DNA from: an uncultured Roseibium sp.
GTDB lineage: Bacteria; Pseudomonadota; Alphaproteobacteria; Rhizobiales; Stappiaceae
Assembly: GCF_947496995.1 (NCBI RefSeq)
Contig: NZ_CANMFD010000003.1
Location: 620,001 to 684,000, forward strand
DNA: 64,000 nucleotides
Direction of reading: 5' to 3'
Notes under the pieces: model-generated
Told to the model about the DNA's origin: nothing
The model's database searches: none
Seen by the model: the letters and a program-made list of their open reading frames with translations, nothing else
Made by a program: the position numbers and the translations under genes
In this document: in pieces, positions 7,619-17,009 of the stretch
Position numbering within the stretch: the stretch's first letter is position 1
Layout: each line of letters starts with the position of its first letter

Positions 7619-8653
7619 ATGGCAGGAAGTCTCCGCTCGCGCCGCCGGGCCCAGTCGACCGATTACTGGCCCGGCTTCGTCGATGCCATGGCGACGCTTC
7701 TGCTCGTCATCATCTTCCTGCTGTCGATCTTCATGATCGCCCAGTTCTTCCTGTCGCAGCAGCTCTCCGGCCGCGACACGGTGCTCAACCGCCTCAACAT
7801 CCAGATCAGCGAACTGACCGAGCTGCTGGCGCTGGAACGGGCCAACTCCGGCGAACTGGAAGACACGATCCTCGGCCTCCAGGCAAGCCTCTCCGACGCC
7901 GAAGCCGAACAGACCCGCCTGTTGGGCCTGCTCGACAGCAGCTCCGGCGCGGCAGACACCGCCGGCGGGCGGGCGGCAAGACTGGAAAACCTTCTCGACG
8001 ACGAACGCCAGGTCAGCCAGGAGGCGCTCGCACAGGTCGAACTTCTCAACCAGCAGATCGCGGCGCTGAGACGCCAGATCGCCGCCGCCAACGCCGCGCT
8101 CGAGGCCTCCGAAGCCAAGGAATCGGAAAGCCAGGCCAAGATTGCCAGCCTCGGCCGTCGTCTGAATGCCGCCCTCGTCCAGCGCGTCCAGGAACTGTCC
8201 CGCTACCGCTCCGACTTCTTCGGCCGCCTGCGCGAAATCCTGTCCCAGCGTTCCGACATTTCCGTCGTCGGCGACCGCTTCGTGTTCCAGTCCGAAGTGC
8301 TGTTCGACAGCGGCAAGGAAGATATCAATCCGGCAGGCGAGCAGGAACTCGACAAACTCGCCGACGCAATCCAGGAACTCAGCCTGCAGATCCCGGACGA
8401 GATCAACTGGGTGCTGCGTGTCGACGGTCATACCGACGCCCGCCCGCTGTCGGGCACCGGCCGCCTGCGCAACAACTGGGAGCTGTCGGCAGCCCGCGCG
8501 ATTTCCGTGGTCCGCTACCTGATCGAAAAAGGTGTCGACCCGAAACGCCTCGTTGCCGCCGGCTTCGGCGAATTCCAGCCGCTGGAAGAGGGTGAAACAC
8601 CCGACGTGCTGGCAAAGAACCGCCGGATCGAATTGAAGCTGACCGAACGGTGA
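7619..8653 (+). CDS. MotB-like protein: TM anchor, coiled coil and OmpA peptidoglycan-binding domain
   Basis: 344 residues. A basic N-terminus (SLRSRRRAQ) precedes a single membrane helix starting DAMATLLLVIIFLLSIFM; Asp22 at its entry occupies the place of the proton-carrying aspartate of MotB. Residues about 55-195 are a long, Ala/Leu/Glu-rich coiled coil (ALERANSGELEDTILGLQ). The C-terminus, about 215-344, is an OmpA/MotB domain with VLFDSGKEDINPAG, VDGHTDARPL, NWELSAARAISV and NRRIELKL. The coiled coil is much longer than in flagellar MotB. It is co-transcribed with the MotA-like gene and likely forms its peptidoglycan-anchored stator. The architecture matches the ZorB type, but no zorC or zorD follows. 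Confidence 0.8.
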   Translation: MAGSLRSRRRAQSTDYWPGFVDAMATLLLVIIFLLSIFMIAQFFLSQQLSGRDTVLNRLNIQISELTELLALERANSGELEDTILGLQASLSDAEAEQTRLLGLLDSSSGAADTAGGRAARLENLLDDERQVSQEALAQVELLNQQIAALRRQIAAANAALEASEAKESESQAKIASLGRRLNAALVQRVQELSRYRSDFFGRLREILSQRSDISVVGDRFVFQSEVLFDSGKEDINPAGEQELDKLADAIQELSLQIPDEINWVLRVDGHTDARPLSGTGRLRNNWELSAARAISVVRYLIEKGVDPKRLVAAGFGEFQPLEEGETPDVLAKNRRIELKLTER

Positions 8654-9034
8654 CGATCGCCCGTCAGTCGGACGGCAGCGTGTCCCTTGCGCAGCTGCCG
8701 ATACCCGGCAATCAATCCTAACACCAGCCTGTTCCTGAGTCTCTCTGGAGATGCTCTCCGACGCGCCAAGCTCGCCTCGGAAGACCACCCGGAAACTGCC
8801 ATATCTGCGTGACCGGAAAACCGGCTGCAGAGCGAAAGCCCGGCCCCGGAACGGGAGACAGGCGGCACAGACAAAACTCGGAAAAATTGACAAGGGTTGA
8901 TCCCGATCAACTCGATTTCAGGCGCACCTGATACTCTTCCTGCGTGCAGCGTTGCTTCCCACCGAAGCAGCTGTTCCCGGCTGAAACGTTCGGCCCAAGA
9001 ACGAAAAAGTCATTTTCAACGGGAGTAGGAAGCA
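8654..9034. other. Promoter region of the glycerol/dihydroxyacetone operon
   Basis: 381 bp with no supported gene. It contains TTGACA at 8887-8892 followed directly by a perfect palindrome (8897-8910), then 125 bp to the glpF start. A good Shine-Dalgarno (GGGAGTAGGAAG) precedes ATG 9035. No DhaR or GlpR regulator gene is adjacent. Confidence 0.5.
8897..8910. promoter_or_regulatory. Palindromic operator candidate upstream of glpF
   Basis: TTGATC-CC-GATCAA is a perfect inverted repeat lying 4 bp after a TTGACA -35-like hexamer (8887-8892). A regulator bound here would block RNA polymerase. No -10 hexamer at normal spacing is convincing. Confidence 0.4.
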
Positions 9035-9880
9035 ATGGAAAAGGGAATCGTTCCTGAAATGGTCGCCGAAGGTATCGGCACCTTCATTCTCGTCCTTTTT
9101 GGCGTGGGATCGGTCGCCGTATCCGTGTGGACCGGTGGTCTCAGTCTCTGGCCCGTATCGATGATGTTCGCGCTTGGCGTGGCCCTTGGTGTCTATGCAT
9201 CGGGCAAGATTTCCGGCGGCCACATCAATCCGGCGGTGACCCTCGCCCTGGCCGTTTTCACCGGCTTTCCGTGGGCCAAGGTTGCGCCCTATATCATCGC
9301 GCAGATGCTCGGTGCCATTCTCGCCTCCGCGGCAATCTACGGCTTCTATTCGGGTATCATCGAGCATTATGAACTGGGTGCCGGCCTGGTCCGCGGCGCA
9401 CCCGGAAGCCAGTTGAGCGCCATGGGTTTCGGCACCTATGCTCCGAACCCCGCCTTCTTCGGCACGACCGAAGAAGCCTTTGCGCAGGTCTCTCTGGTCA
9501 AATGGTTCCTCTCGGAGGCCTTCACCACCACCATTCTCGTCTTCGGTGTCCTGTTCCTGACCGACCAGCACAACACCTCCGCGCCTTCGGCCAATCTGGC
9601 GCCCTTCTTCATCGGTCTGCTGGTCGCGGCGCTGGTCGCCTATGAAGCGCCGATTTCCATGACCGCGATGAACCCGGCAAGAGATCTCGGACCGCGTCTT
9701 GTCTCGTTCATCTTCGGCTGGGGCGAGATGGCCTTCCCCGGACCGCGCGGCGGTTGGTGGATCCCGGCCGTGGCCTCGATCGCCGGTGGGCTGGTCGGTG
9801 GCGCCTTCTATCGCGGCTACTACCGCACGGTCTTCAAGACCTACGATACGGAAACACCCGAATGGGAGAAAAAGCCATGA
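9035..9880 (+). CDS. glpF: Glycerol facilitator / aquaglyceroporin (MIP family)
   Basis: 281 residues with six membrane helices and both family half-helix motifs: [11 protein letters not shown] near residue 66 and [10 protein letters not shown] near residue 211. The Asp after the second NPAR is typical of the glycerol-conducting branch (NPARD) rather than strict water channels. It sits in the inner membrane and should admit glycerol or dihydroxyacetone. Its stop overlaps the start of dhaK by 4 bp (ATGA), which ties transport to the PTS-dependent dihydroxyacetone kinase encoded by the next three genes. Confidence 0.92.
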   Translation: MEKGIVPEMVAEGIGTFILVLFGVGSVAVSVWTGGLSLWPVSMMFALGVALGVYASGKISGGHINPAVTLALAVFTGFPWAKVAPYIIAQMLGAILASAAIYGFYSGIIEHYELGAGLVRGAPGSQLSAMGFGTYAPNPAFFGTTEEAFAQVSLVKWFLSEAFTTTILVFGVLFLTDQHNTSAPSANLAPFFIGLLVAALVAYEAPISMTAMNPARDLGPRLVSFIFGWGEMAFPGPRGGWWIPAVASIAGGLVGGAFYRGYYRTVFKTYDTETPEWEKKP

Positions 9881-10944
9881 AAAAGCTGGTCAACAATGCC
9901 GAGGACGTCACAGTCGAACAGCTGAAGGGCTTCGGGCTCGCTTGCGAAGACATCGACGTGCATTTCGATCCGAATTACGTATGTGTGGCCGGAGGCGTGC
10001 AGGACCGCGTCGCCCTGGTCTCCGGCGGCGGATCAGGGCATGAACCGCTTCACGGCGGCTATGTCGGCACGGGCATGCTGGACGCGGCCTGCCCGGGCCA
10101 GGTCTTCACCTCGCCGACACCCGACCAGATGTTCGAGGCCGGCAAGGCCGTGAATGGCGGGCGGGGCATCCTGCAGATCGTCAAGAACTATACCGGCGAC
10201 GTGCTGAACTTCCAGATGGCAGCCGACATGCTGCGCGACGAAGGCATCGAAGTCCGCAACGTCATCATCGACGACGACGTTGCGCTCAAGGATTCCCTCT
10301 ACACCGCCGGCCGCCGGGGTCTCGGCACGACGGTGATCGCGGAGAAGGTCTGCGGTGCGGCCGCCCGGGAAGGCTATGACCTCGACCGGCTCGCCGCGCT
10401 CTGCAAGAAGGTCAACATCCACGGCAAGAGCATGGGCATGGCGCTGACCTCCTGCACCACGCCGCAGAACGGCACGCCAAGCTTCGAATTGCCGGACGAC
10501 GAAATGGAAATCGGCATCGGCATTCACGGCGAACCGGGCATCATGCGCAGCAAGATCAAGAGCGCCGATGAGGTGACCGAGATCCTGACGGACCGTATCC
10601 TCGACGACGAGGCCTACACGCGTAATCTGAGCGAATGGGATCCGGCGAAGGGAGACTGGGTTGACGTCGAGGTCACCGACATCACCCTGCAAAAGGGAGA
10701 CGAGGTCATCGCCATCGTCAACGGCATGGGTGGCACGCCCCTGTCGGAACTCTATACCGTCTATGCAAAGCTGGCCGATCTCACCGCCCGGCGCGGCGTG
10801 AAGATCGTTCGCAACCTGGTGGGCAACTACATCACGTCACTGGAAATGGCCGGCGTTTCCATCACGCTGGTCAAGACGGATGAGGAAATCCTGCGTCTGT
10901 ATGATGCGCCCGTGAAAACACCGGCGCTAAGGTGGGGAATGTGA
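9877..10944 (+). CDS. dhaK: Dihydroxyacetone kinase, substrate-binding subunit DhaK
   Basis: 355 residues, normal for DhaK. The N-terminal [15 protein letters not shown], the [17 protein letters not shown] loop near residue 47 and the IHGEPGI motif near residue 218 are all present. In the E. coli enzyme a histidine in the latter motif binds dihydroxyacetone covalently, and the GSGHEP histidine assists catalysis. ATG 9877 is chosen because MKKLVNN matches the family start and overlaps the glpF stop. With DhaL and DhaM it forms a kinase that uses PEP-derived phosphate instead of free ATP. Confidence 0.95.
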   Translation: MKKLVNNAEDVTVEQLKGFGLACEDIDVHFDPNYVCVAGGVQDRVALVSGGGSGHEPLHGGYVGTGMLDAACPGQVFTSPTPDQMFEAGKAVNGGRGILQIVKNYTGDVLNFQMAADMLRDEGIEVRNVIIDDDVALKDSLYTAGRRGLGTTVIAEKVCGAAAREGYDLDRLAALCKKVNIHGKSMGMALTSCTTPQNGTPSFELPDDEMEIGIGIHGEPGIMRSKIKSADEVTEILTDRILDDEAYTRNLSEWDPAKGDWVDVEVTDITLQKGDEVIAIVNGMGGTPLSELYTVYAKLADLTARRGVKIVRNLVGNYITSLEMAGVSITLVKTDEEILRLYDAPVKTPALRWGM

Positions 10945-10946
10945 CC

Positions 10947-11600
10947 ATGACGGATACGCTGGCCGGAGCCGTTACCGCTCCGATGGTGCGGGCGTGGATC
11001 GAAAAATCGGCAAAGGTGCTCGCGGACAACCGCGCGCACCTGACCGAACTCGACTCGCCGATCGGAGATTCCGACCACGGCAACAACATGGATCGTGGCT
11101 TCAAGGCGGTTCTGGAAAAGCTGCCGCAGGGCGATGATATCGGCGCCATGCTCAAATCGGTGGCGATGAGCCTGATCTCCAAGGTCGGCGGAGCAGCAGG
11201 ACCGCTCTACGGCACCATGTTTCTCGACGGAGCCAAACCGCTGGCAGGCAAAACCTCGCTGACCGGAGAGGAACTGGCCCGGTTTTTCGACGACGCGGTG
11301 GCCGGTGTCATGAAGCGCGGCCGCTCGGATGTTGGCATGAAGACAATGCTGGATGCACTCGCGCCTGCGGCGAAGGCCTTCCGGGAAGAGATCGCCAATG
11401 GCAGCGACATGCCGGCAGCTCTGAAGGCTGCGGCAAAGGCGGCAGAACAGGGCATGGAAGCCACCATCCCGATGCAGGCGCAGCGCGGACGCGCAAGTTA
11501 TCTCGGCGAACGCAGCATCGGCCATCAGGACCCTGGGGCAACCTCCAGCTACCTGATCCTGCAGGCATTCTCCGACGCCGTTGAAGAGGCCGTGCAGTGA
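10947..11600 (+). CDS. dhaL: Dihydroxyacetone kinase, ADP-binding subunit DhaL
   Basis: 217 residues from ATG 10947, 2 bp after the dhaK stop, with GGTGGGGA as ribosome-binding site inside the dhaK end. LDSPIGDSDHGNNMDRGF (about 33-50) is the DhaL signature whose aspartates chelate two Mg2+ ions and the tightly bound ADP. KVGGAAGPLYG and GASSxxxL-like helices of the barrel are present. DhaL receives phosphate from DhaM onto ADP and passes it to dihydroxyacetone on DhaK. Its stop overlaps the GTG start of the next gene. Confidence 0.95.
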   Translation: MTDTLAGAVTAPMVRAWIEKSAKVLADNRAHLTELDSPIGDSDHGNNMDRGFKAVLEKLPQGDDIGAMLKSVAMSLISKVGGAAGPLYGTMFLDGAKPLAGKTSLTGEELARFFDDAVAGVMKRGRSDVGMKTMLDALAPAAKAFREEIANGSDMPAALKAAAKAAEQGMEATIPMQAQRGRASYLGERSIGHQDPGATSSYLILQAFSDAVEEAVQ

Positions 11601-14095
11601 TCGGAATTGTCATTGTCTCGCACAGCCGCAAACTGGCCGAGGGTCTGAAGGAAATCGCCGACGTGATGAGCGGCCAGCCGGTCCCCATCGCTGCGGCAGG
11701 CGGCGTGGACGATCCGGAGAACCCACTGGGTACTGACGGCATACGCGTTCTCGATGCCATTCGCGAGGTTCTGTCGGACGAGGGCGTTCTCGTCTTCGCC
11801 GATATCGGGTCGGCCAGACTGAATGCGGAAACGGCGATCGACCTGCTGGAGCCGGAAGAGCAGGAAAAGGTGCATTTTTGCGATGCGCCCCTTGTCGAAG
11901 GCGTGCTTGCCGCCGCCGTCCAGATCGGTGCGGGCAGTCCTCTTCAGGCCGTCATGCGCGAAGCCCGTCAGGCGGCATCGCAAAAGGCTCCTGCTCCTGA
12001 AGCCCCTCAGGACGCACAGAGCGGCGGCGTGACACGCGAATTCACCATCCGCAATCCGATGGGCCTGCACGCCCGGCCCGCCGCGCTTCTGGTCACCACC
12101 ATGAACGCGTTCACGGGAGATATCCGGCTGGCCAACCTCAGCAAGGGCAAAAAGCCGGTCAACGCCAAGAGCATCAACGGCATCATGCTGTCAGAAGTGA
12201 CCGCCGACGACCGGATATCCGTGACGGCAGACCCTGCCGAAGCGGAGCCCGTCTTCGCCGCGATCGAGGACTTGATCCGGACGAATTTCGGCGAGGAGGC
12301 GGCTGTCGCCTCAAGGCCTGCAGCGGCCGCACCGGCCGGCGCCCCTCCCCCGCCGGAAACAGCTTCTCCCGCCGTGATTGCGTCCGGGCAGCTTGACGGC
12401 ATTTCCATCGCGCCCGGTTTCGCGCTCGGTCCGCTGCATCATGTCAGGAGCACTCTTCCGGAAGTCGAACCGGTGGAGATCACCGACCCGGCAGCCGAAA
12501 CAGAACGCTTCACCTGGGCCCTGTCCGATGCAGAGGCGGAAATCAGAATGTCGCTGGCCGGTGCGGGACAGCGGATCAGCGCTTATGACCGCAAGATCTT
12601 CGATGCCCATATCAGTTACCTGCACGACCCGGAAATCATCGAAACCGTGACACAGCGCATCGCCGGAGAGCGCATTTGCGCAGCAGCTGTCTGGCGCGAT
12701 GTCGTCGCCGGCCTCGCCCGCACCTACGCGGCCCTGGAAGACCCGTTGCTGCAGGCCCGCGCAGCGGATGTGATCGATGTCGGGCAACGCGTCCTGCGCT
12801 TTCTGAGCGGCGGCGAGACCTCGCCTGCCGTCGTCGGCGAACCTTCGGTTCTGGCCTTCGAGGATCTGCGCCCCTCCGATGTCCTTGCCCTCGACGAAAA
12901 ATCGGTTCTCGGCATTTGCACCATGACCGGAGGCAAGACCTCCCATGCCGGCATTCTCGCCAGCGCACTCAGCATTCCGGTGGTCTTTGCCGTCGGGGAT
13001 GCGCTGGTAGGCATAGAAGAAGGTGAGCAGGTCCTCCTCGACGGCACGGCAGGCACGATCTTCGCTGCCCCTGACGCGGAGACCATCGCGGCGATGGAAA
13101 AAGACCGCAAGGCCTGGGAAGAGCGGCGCGCGCGCGCCGAAGCGGTCAGGAAGCTTCCCGCGCGGACGGCGGACGGTCAGGAAATCCGGGTCGCCGCGAA
13201 CATGGCATCCGTCGAAGAGCTGGGTGTGGTCGCTGCCAGCGGGGCGCAGGAAGTCGGTCTGCTGCGCACCGAGTTCCTGTACATGCGCCGCGATTCCGCC
13301 CCCGGGGAAGACGAGCAATATGAGGTCTACCGCACGCTTGTGACCGGCCTGGCCGGCAAACCCCTGACCGTGCGCACGGCCGACATCGGCGGCGACAAGC
13401 CGGTTCCCTATATGGACCGGCCAGCGGAGGCGAACCCCAATCTGGGCTGGCGCGGCCTGCGCTACAGCCTTGGCGTGCCGGAGTTCTTCGATGTGCAGCT
13501 TGCCGCGATCCTTCGCGCCAGCGCCCATGGTCCCGTCCGGATCATGTTTCCGCTCGTCAGCACGCTTGACGAGGTGAAGGCCGCGAAGGAAAGGCTGCGG
13601 GCGGTGATGAAAGAGCTTCAGGCACGCAATCTCGCCTTTGACGAGAACGTCGAAATCGGCCTCATGATAGAGGTGCCGGCGGCAGCGGAGATGGCGGATG
13701 TCCTGGCACCCGAAGTCGACTTTTTCAGCATCGGCACCAACGATCTGACGCAATACGTCATGGCCGCCGATCGTGCCAACGCCAGGGTGCAGGATCTCTT
13801 CGACCCGTTCAATCCCGCCGTCCTGCGCATGATTGCCCGCTCGATAAAAGCTGCCCATGAGGCAGGCATCTGGATCGGCATGTGCGGTGCGATGGCCGGC
13901 AGCCCGGTTGCAGCGCCGATCCTGCTCGGGCTCGGGCTCGATGAATTCAGCATGACGCCGTCCGACATCCCCGAGTTCAAGCTCACCCTGAGCGAGCTGT
14001 GCCTGCCGGCCTGCCGCGATCTGGCGGAAGACGTTCTCAAACTGAGCTCGGCAAACGCCGTTCGCGACCGGGCAAATTTTCTGCTCGGCCGCTAG
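11597..14095 (+). CDS. dhaM: DhaM-HPr-Enzyme I fusion phosphoryl donor
   Basis: 832 residues from GTG 11597. Domain 1 (1-125) is the DhaM EIIA-mannose-like domain with phospho-His9 (VIVSHSRKLAEG). Domain 2 (about 145-232) is HPr with phospho-His158 (NPMGLHARPAALL) and a serine in KSINGIMLS. After an Ala/Pro linker, domain 3 (about 265-832) is Enzyme I with phospho-His450 (TGGKTSHAGILASAL) and the PEP-binding half with RTEFLYM and Cys763 (GMCGAMAGSP). One polypeptide therefore carries phosphate from PEP through EI, HPr and DhaM to DhaL. Similar fusions occur in other proteobacteria. The EI motif reads CGAMAGSP where CGEMAGD is more usual. Confidence 0.93.
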   Translation: MIGIVIVSHSRKLAEGLKEIADVMSGQPVPIAAAGGVDDPENPLGTDGIRVLDAIREVLSDEGVLVFADIGSARLNAETAIDLLEPEEQEKVHFCDAPLVEGVLAAAVQIGAGSPLQAVMREARQAASQKAPAPEAPQDAQSGGVTREFTIRNPMGLHARPAALLVTTMNAFTGDIRLANLSKGKKPVNAKSINGIMLSEVTADDRISVTADPAEAEPVFAAIEDLIRTNFGEEAAVASRPAAAAPAGAPPPPETASPAVIASGQLDGISIAPGFALGPLHHVRSTLPEVEPVEITDPAAETERFTWALSDAEAEIRMSLAGAGQRISAYDRKIFDAHISYLHDPEIIETVTQRIAGERICAAAVWRDVVAGLARTYAALEDPLLQARAADVIDVGQRVLRFLSGGETSPAVVGEPSVLAFEDLRPSDVLALDEKSVLGICTMTGGKTSHAGILASALSIPVVFAVGDALVGIEEGEQVLLDGTAGTIFAAPDAETIAAMEKDRKAWEERRARAEAVRKLPARTADGQEIRVAANMASVEELGVVAASGAQEVGLLRTEFLYMRRDSAPGEDEQYEVYRTLVTGLAGKPLTVRTADIGGDKPVPYMDRPAEANPNLGWRGLRYSLGVPEFFDVQLAAILRASAHGPVRIMFPLVSTLDEVKAAKERLRAVMKELQARNLAFDENVEIGLMIEVPAAAEMADVLAPEVDFFSIGTNDLTQYVMAADRANARVQDLFDPFNPAVLRMIARSIKAAHEAGIWIGMCGAMAGSPVAAPILLGLGLDEFSMTPSDIPEFKLTLSELCLPACRDLAEDVLKLSSANAVRDRANFLLGR

Positions 14096-14107
14096 GAACG
14101 CAGATCC

Positions 14108-15214
14108 TCAGTCCCGCAGCACCGCCATGGCTTCCTGCGACCAGCTGGCCCAGACGGGAGCTTCTCCCAGTCCGTTGGCGAGAGACGTGTCCACATAGGC
14201 CCGCATGGAAAAATCTGGGGCGTTTTCCGCACGCAGATCCAGCTCGGTCCGGCTTCCCTTGAAAGTCCGCCCGGCAATCCGGACGGCAACCGCGTTGGGC
14301 TGGTCCTGCGGCCTGTCGAGGGAGAGCTTCATGCCTTCCAGGCGGATCGAGGCGGCAACCTGGTTGCCGGCCTGCAATCCCCCGGACACGGGCGGGCGTC
14401 CAGCCAGTTTCAGGCCTTTCCAGTCGAGCGTGACATCGGCGCCGTTGACGGCATCGACACGTCCCTCGATCAGGTTGGTCTCCCCGACGAACTCCGCGAC
14501 GAAACGCGACGTGGGATGGAAATACAGCTCTTCCGGCGTACCGTCCTGCTCCACCACGCCGTTGTTCATGACAACGATGCGGTCGGACATGGTGAGTGCT
14601 TCATCCTGATCGTGGGTCACGAAGAAGAAGGTTTTCGACGTCCGCCGCTGGATAGACTTTAGCTCCGCCTGAACCTGTCCCCTAAGTTTTGCGTCCAGCG
14701 CGCCCAGAGGCTCGTCGAGCAACAGCAGCGCGGGATCGGGAGCCAGAGCCCGGGCAAGCGCCACACGCTGGCGCTGTCCGCCTGAAAGCTGGTCGGGAAG
14801 ACGGTCGGCGAGGACCGAGAGTTCCAGAAACTCCATCAGCTCATCGCAACGCTGCGCGATATCCCTCTTGCTCAGGCCCTTGAGCTCCAGTCCGAAGGAA
14901 ATGTTGCGGCGGACCGTCATATGCGGGAACAGCGCATAATCCTGGAACACCATGTTGACCTTGCGGCGGTTGGGCGGAAGCTTCGTGACGTCCTCGCCAT
15001 CGACGATGACCCGGCCGGAGGTGGGCGTCTCGAAACCGCCGAGTATCCGCAGGGTCGTCGACTTGCCGCAACCCGACGGCCCCAGAAAGGTGACGAATTC
15101 GCCTTCCTTGATCGTCATGCTCAGGCTTTTCAGGGCTTCCGTATCGCCAAAGCGCTTGTTGATCGCCTCCAGGCGAACAATCTCCCCGGCGCCGTTTTCT
15201 TGGGAGTCCGTCAT
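14108..15214 (-). CDS. ABC transporter ATP-binding protein, polyamine type (PotA-like)
   Basis: 368 residues. Walker A GPSGCGKSTTLR, signature LSGGQRQRVALARAL, Walker B LLLLDEPLGALD and the H-loop VTHDQDEAL are intact. A C-terminal TOBE-type domain follows (about 285-360), as in PotA/MalK proteins. It energises the importer made with the two permeases upstream; its start overlaps the previous permease stop by 4 bp. It converges on the dhaM end with only 12 bp between them. It is the last gene of the ten-gene minus-strand cluster that begins at 25022. Confidence 0.9.
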   Translation of the reverse strand: MTDSQENGAGEIVRLEAINKRFGDTEALKSLSMTIKEGEFVTFLGPSGCGKSTTLRILGGFETPTSGRVIVDGEDVTKLPPNRRKVNMVFQDYALFPHMTVRRNISFGLELKGLSKRDIAQRCDELMEFLELSVLADRLPDQLSGGQRQRVALARALAPDPALLLLDEPLGALDAKLRGQVQAELKSIQRRTSKTFFFVTHDQDEALTMSDRIVVMNNGVVEQDGTPEELYFHPTSRFVAEFVGETNLIEGRVDAVNGADVTLDWKGLKLAGRPPVSGGLQAGNQVAASIRLEGMKLSLDRPQDQPNAVAVRIAGRTFKGSRTELDLRAENAPDFSMRAYVDTSLANGLGEAPVWASWSQEAMAVLRD

Positions 15215-16005
15215 GATTGTAATTTCCCTTGTTTCATCCGGCGCGTGGTCCGTTCTGCCCAGATGCCGAGGAGGCCGGTGAGAACCAGAACCACTGTCGC
15301 GATTGCATTGATTTCAGGAGACATGCCCGAGCGCAGCTTGGCGAAGATGAGCACCGGAAGCGTCGGCTGGTAGCCTCCCAGAAAGAAGGAGCGAACGAAG
15401 TCATCGAAACTGATCAGCATGCAGAAGACGCCGCCGCCGATGAGAGCCGGCCGCAGATACGGCAATGTGATCCGCATGAAGGCGATGATCGGGTCGGCGC
15501 CGAGATCCCGCGCCGCGTCGAGATGGCTCTTCGGCAGGGTGCTCAGCCGGGCGGCGACGATCAGCACCACGAACGGCACATTGTGCACGGCATGGCACCA
15601 GATGATGGCGCCGGTTCCCGGCGGAATACCCCAGAGCTGCGCATAGATGCGGAAGGAAATCGCCGAAATGATGCCCGGAATGAGCGCCGGCAGCAGCGTC
15701 AGCCCGTAGATGAGGCCCTTGCCGACGAAGCCGCGCCCGTTGAGCAGCACCGCGATCCATATGCCGACGGCAAGGGAGATCAGCGTGGAGGAAACGCCGA
15801 TCAGCATGGAATAGCCGAAAGCCGAAAGGACTTCGACGTCCTTGAAGACCTCCACATACCAGTCGAGCGTCCAGGAGCGGATCGGAAAGCCGATGAACTT
15901 GGAATCCTTGAACCCCATCGTGATCATCAGGATCAGGGGAACGAAGATGTAAAGGACGAACGCCCAATAGATCATCGACATCACAAGACGTGTGTGACGG
16001 GTCAT
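15211..16005 (-). CDS. ABC transporter permease, PotC-like
   Basis: 264 residues from ATG 16005, which overlaps the preceding permease stop by 4 bp; the longer frame upstream lies inside that gene. Six membrane helices are apparent, and the EAA-type coupling loop reads AARDLGADPIIAFMRITLPYLRP when followed along about residues 165-187. It pairs with the PotB-like permease to form the membrane channel. Substrate type cannot be read from the permease alone; the subfamily usually carries polyamines, opines or related compounds. Confidence 0.88.
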   Translation of the reverse strand: MTRHTRLVMSMIYWAFVLYIFVPLILMITMGFKDSKFIGFPIRSWTLDWYVEVFKDVEVLSAFGYSMLIGVSSTLISLAVGIWIAVLLNGRGFVGKGLIYGLTLLPALIPGIISAISFRIYAQLWGIPPGTGAIIWCHAVHNVPFVVLIVAARLSTLPKSHLDAARDLGADPIIAFMRITLPYLRPALIGGGVFCMLISFDDFVRSFFLGGYQPTLPVLIFAKLRSGMSPEINAIATVVLVLTGLLGIWAERTTRRMKQGKLQS

Positions 16006-17009
16006 TTGCGCACTCCCTTCTGCAGACGGGTCATCAGGCGCCCGAAGGCCAGGCTGATTGCCAGTGCGGTCACGAACATCAGGCACGCGAAGGCCGCACC
16101 CGTCGGCCATTCGTCACCGGCCGTATGGAAGAAGCCGGCAATGGTTTCCGCAAAGACCGTCGTCGAGGGACCACCTAGCAGAACCGGCGTGGCGTAATAT
16201 CCCGTCGAGATCAGGAAGACGAGCGTCGCACCGGAGGAAATGCCTTCCAGCGAGAGCGGCAGGGTCACCTTCCAGAAGCGCGTCCAGGGTCCGGCTCCCA
16301 GGTCGGCCGCAGCTTCCGTGTAGCTGCGCGGCAACTTCTCAAGCGCCGAATAGAGCGGCAACAGCATGTAGAGCGCGCTGAGATAGATGATGCCGACCGA
16401 CAGGGAAAAGCCCGTGTACATGAAAGGTATCGGCCGGTCGATCAGACCCAGCCACTTGAGCGCCAGGTTCACCGCACCGTTGTTTCCCAGCAGGATCATG
16501 ATCGCGTAGGTGCGCACGATTTCCCCGACCCAGAACGGGATCAGCAGGAGTAGCAGAAAGACCATCTGGTTGGAGCGTTTGACGTGCCGGGCCAGAAAAT
16601 AGGCAACCGGATAGGTCAGGATCAGCGTCGCCAGCGTCAAGGTGGCGGCGAAGGCAAGCGTGCGGAAAAACGGCATGATGAATATGGCACTGCCGAAGAA
16701 CCGCGCGTAGTTGTCGAGGGTGAACTCGTTTTGATAGCCCCGCGAAACCGGATAGGCATCGACGAAGCTGACGTAGAACATCTGCAGCATGGGGCCGAGG
16801 TGCTGGGTCAGCACCCAGAGCACCGGAAACGCAAGCAGTATGGCGAATTGGCGTCGCGGCGAGCTCAGGAGTGCGTTCGAAAACGCCTGATAAAACTGGG
16901 AAGCTGCTATCGCCCCCCAGAAGGAGCGCCCTTCCCGTCCACCCGACCGGTTCCCTGCGCCGAGATCTCCCGCCAGTGTCGCAGCGCTGGTCTGAACCTT
17001 TCCAGACAT
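16002..17009 (-). CDS. ABC transporter permease, PotB-like
   Basis: 335 residues from ATG 17009, preceded by AAGGAAA; an alternative TTG six codons earlier overlaps that ribosome-binding site. A long hydrophilic N-terminus (about 1-55) precedes six helices. The coupling loop AAADLGAGPWTRFWKVTLPLS, seen around residue 245, is the EAA motif. Together with the PotC-like subunit it forms the inner-membrane pore. A 308-bp gap containing a perfect 32-bp palindrome separates it from the upstream binding-protein gene. Confidence 0.87.
   Translation of the reverse strand: MSGKVQTSAATLAGDLGAGNRSGGREGRSFWGAIAASQFYQAFSNALLSSPRRQFAILLAFPVLWVLTQHLGPMLQMFYVSFVDAYPVSRGYQNEFTLDNYARFFGSAIFIMPFFRTLAFAATLTLATLILTYPVAYFLARHVKRSNQMVFLLLLLIPFWVGEIVRTYAIMILLGNNGAVNLALKWLGLIDRPIPFMYTGFSLSVGIIYLSALYMLLPLYSALEKLPRSYTEAAADLGAGPWTRFWKVTLPLSLEGISSGATLVFLISTGYYATPVLLGGPSTTVFAETIAGFFHTAGDEWPTGAAFACLMFVTALAISLAFGRLMTRLQKGVRK

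Noticed and set aside
6625..8653. Zorya (ZorAB) anti-phage system
   Set aside because: The two motor genes resemble ZorA and ZorB in plan, but no zorC/zorD (or zorE) gene follows; next genes are glpF and dhaKLM. The pair is better described as an orphan motor.
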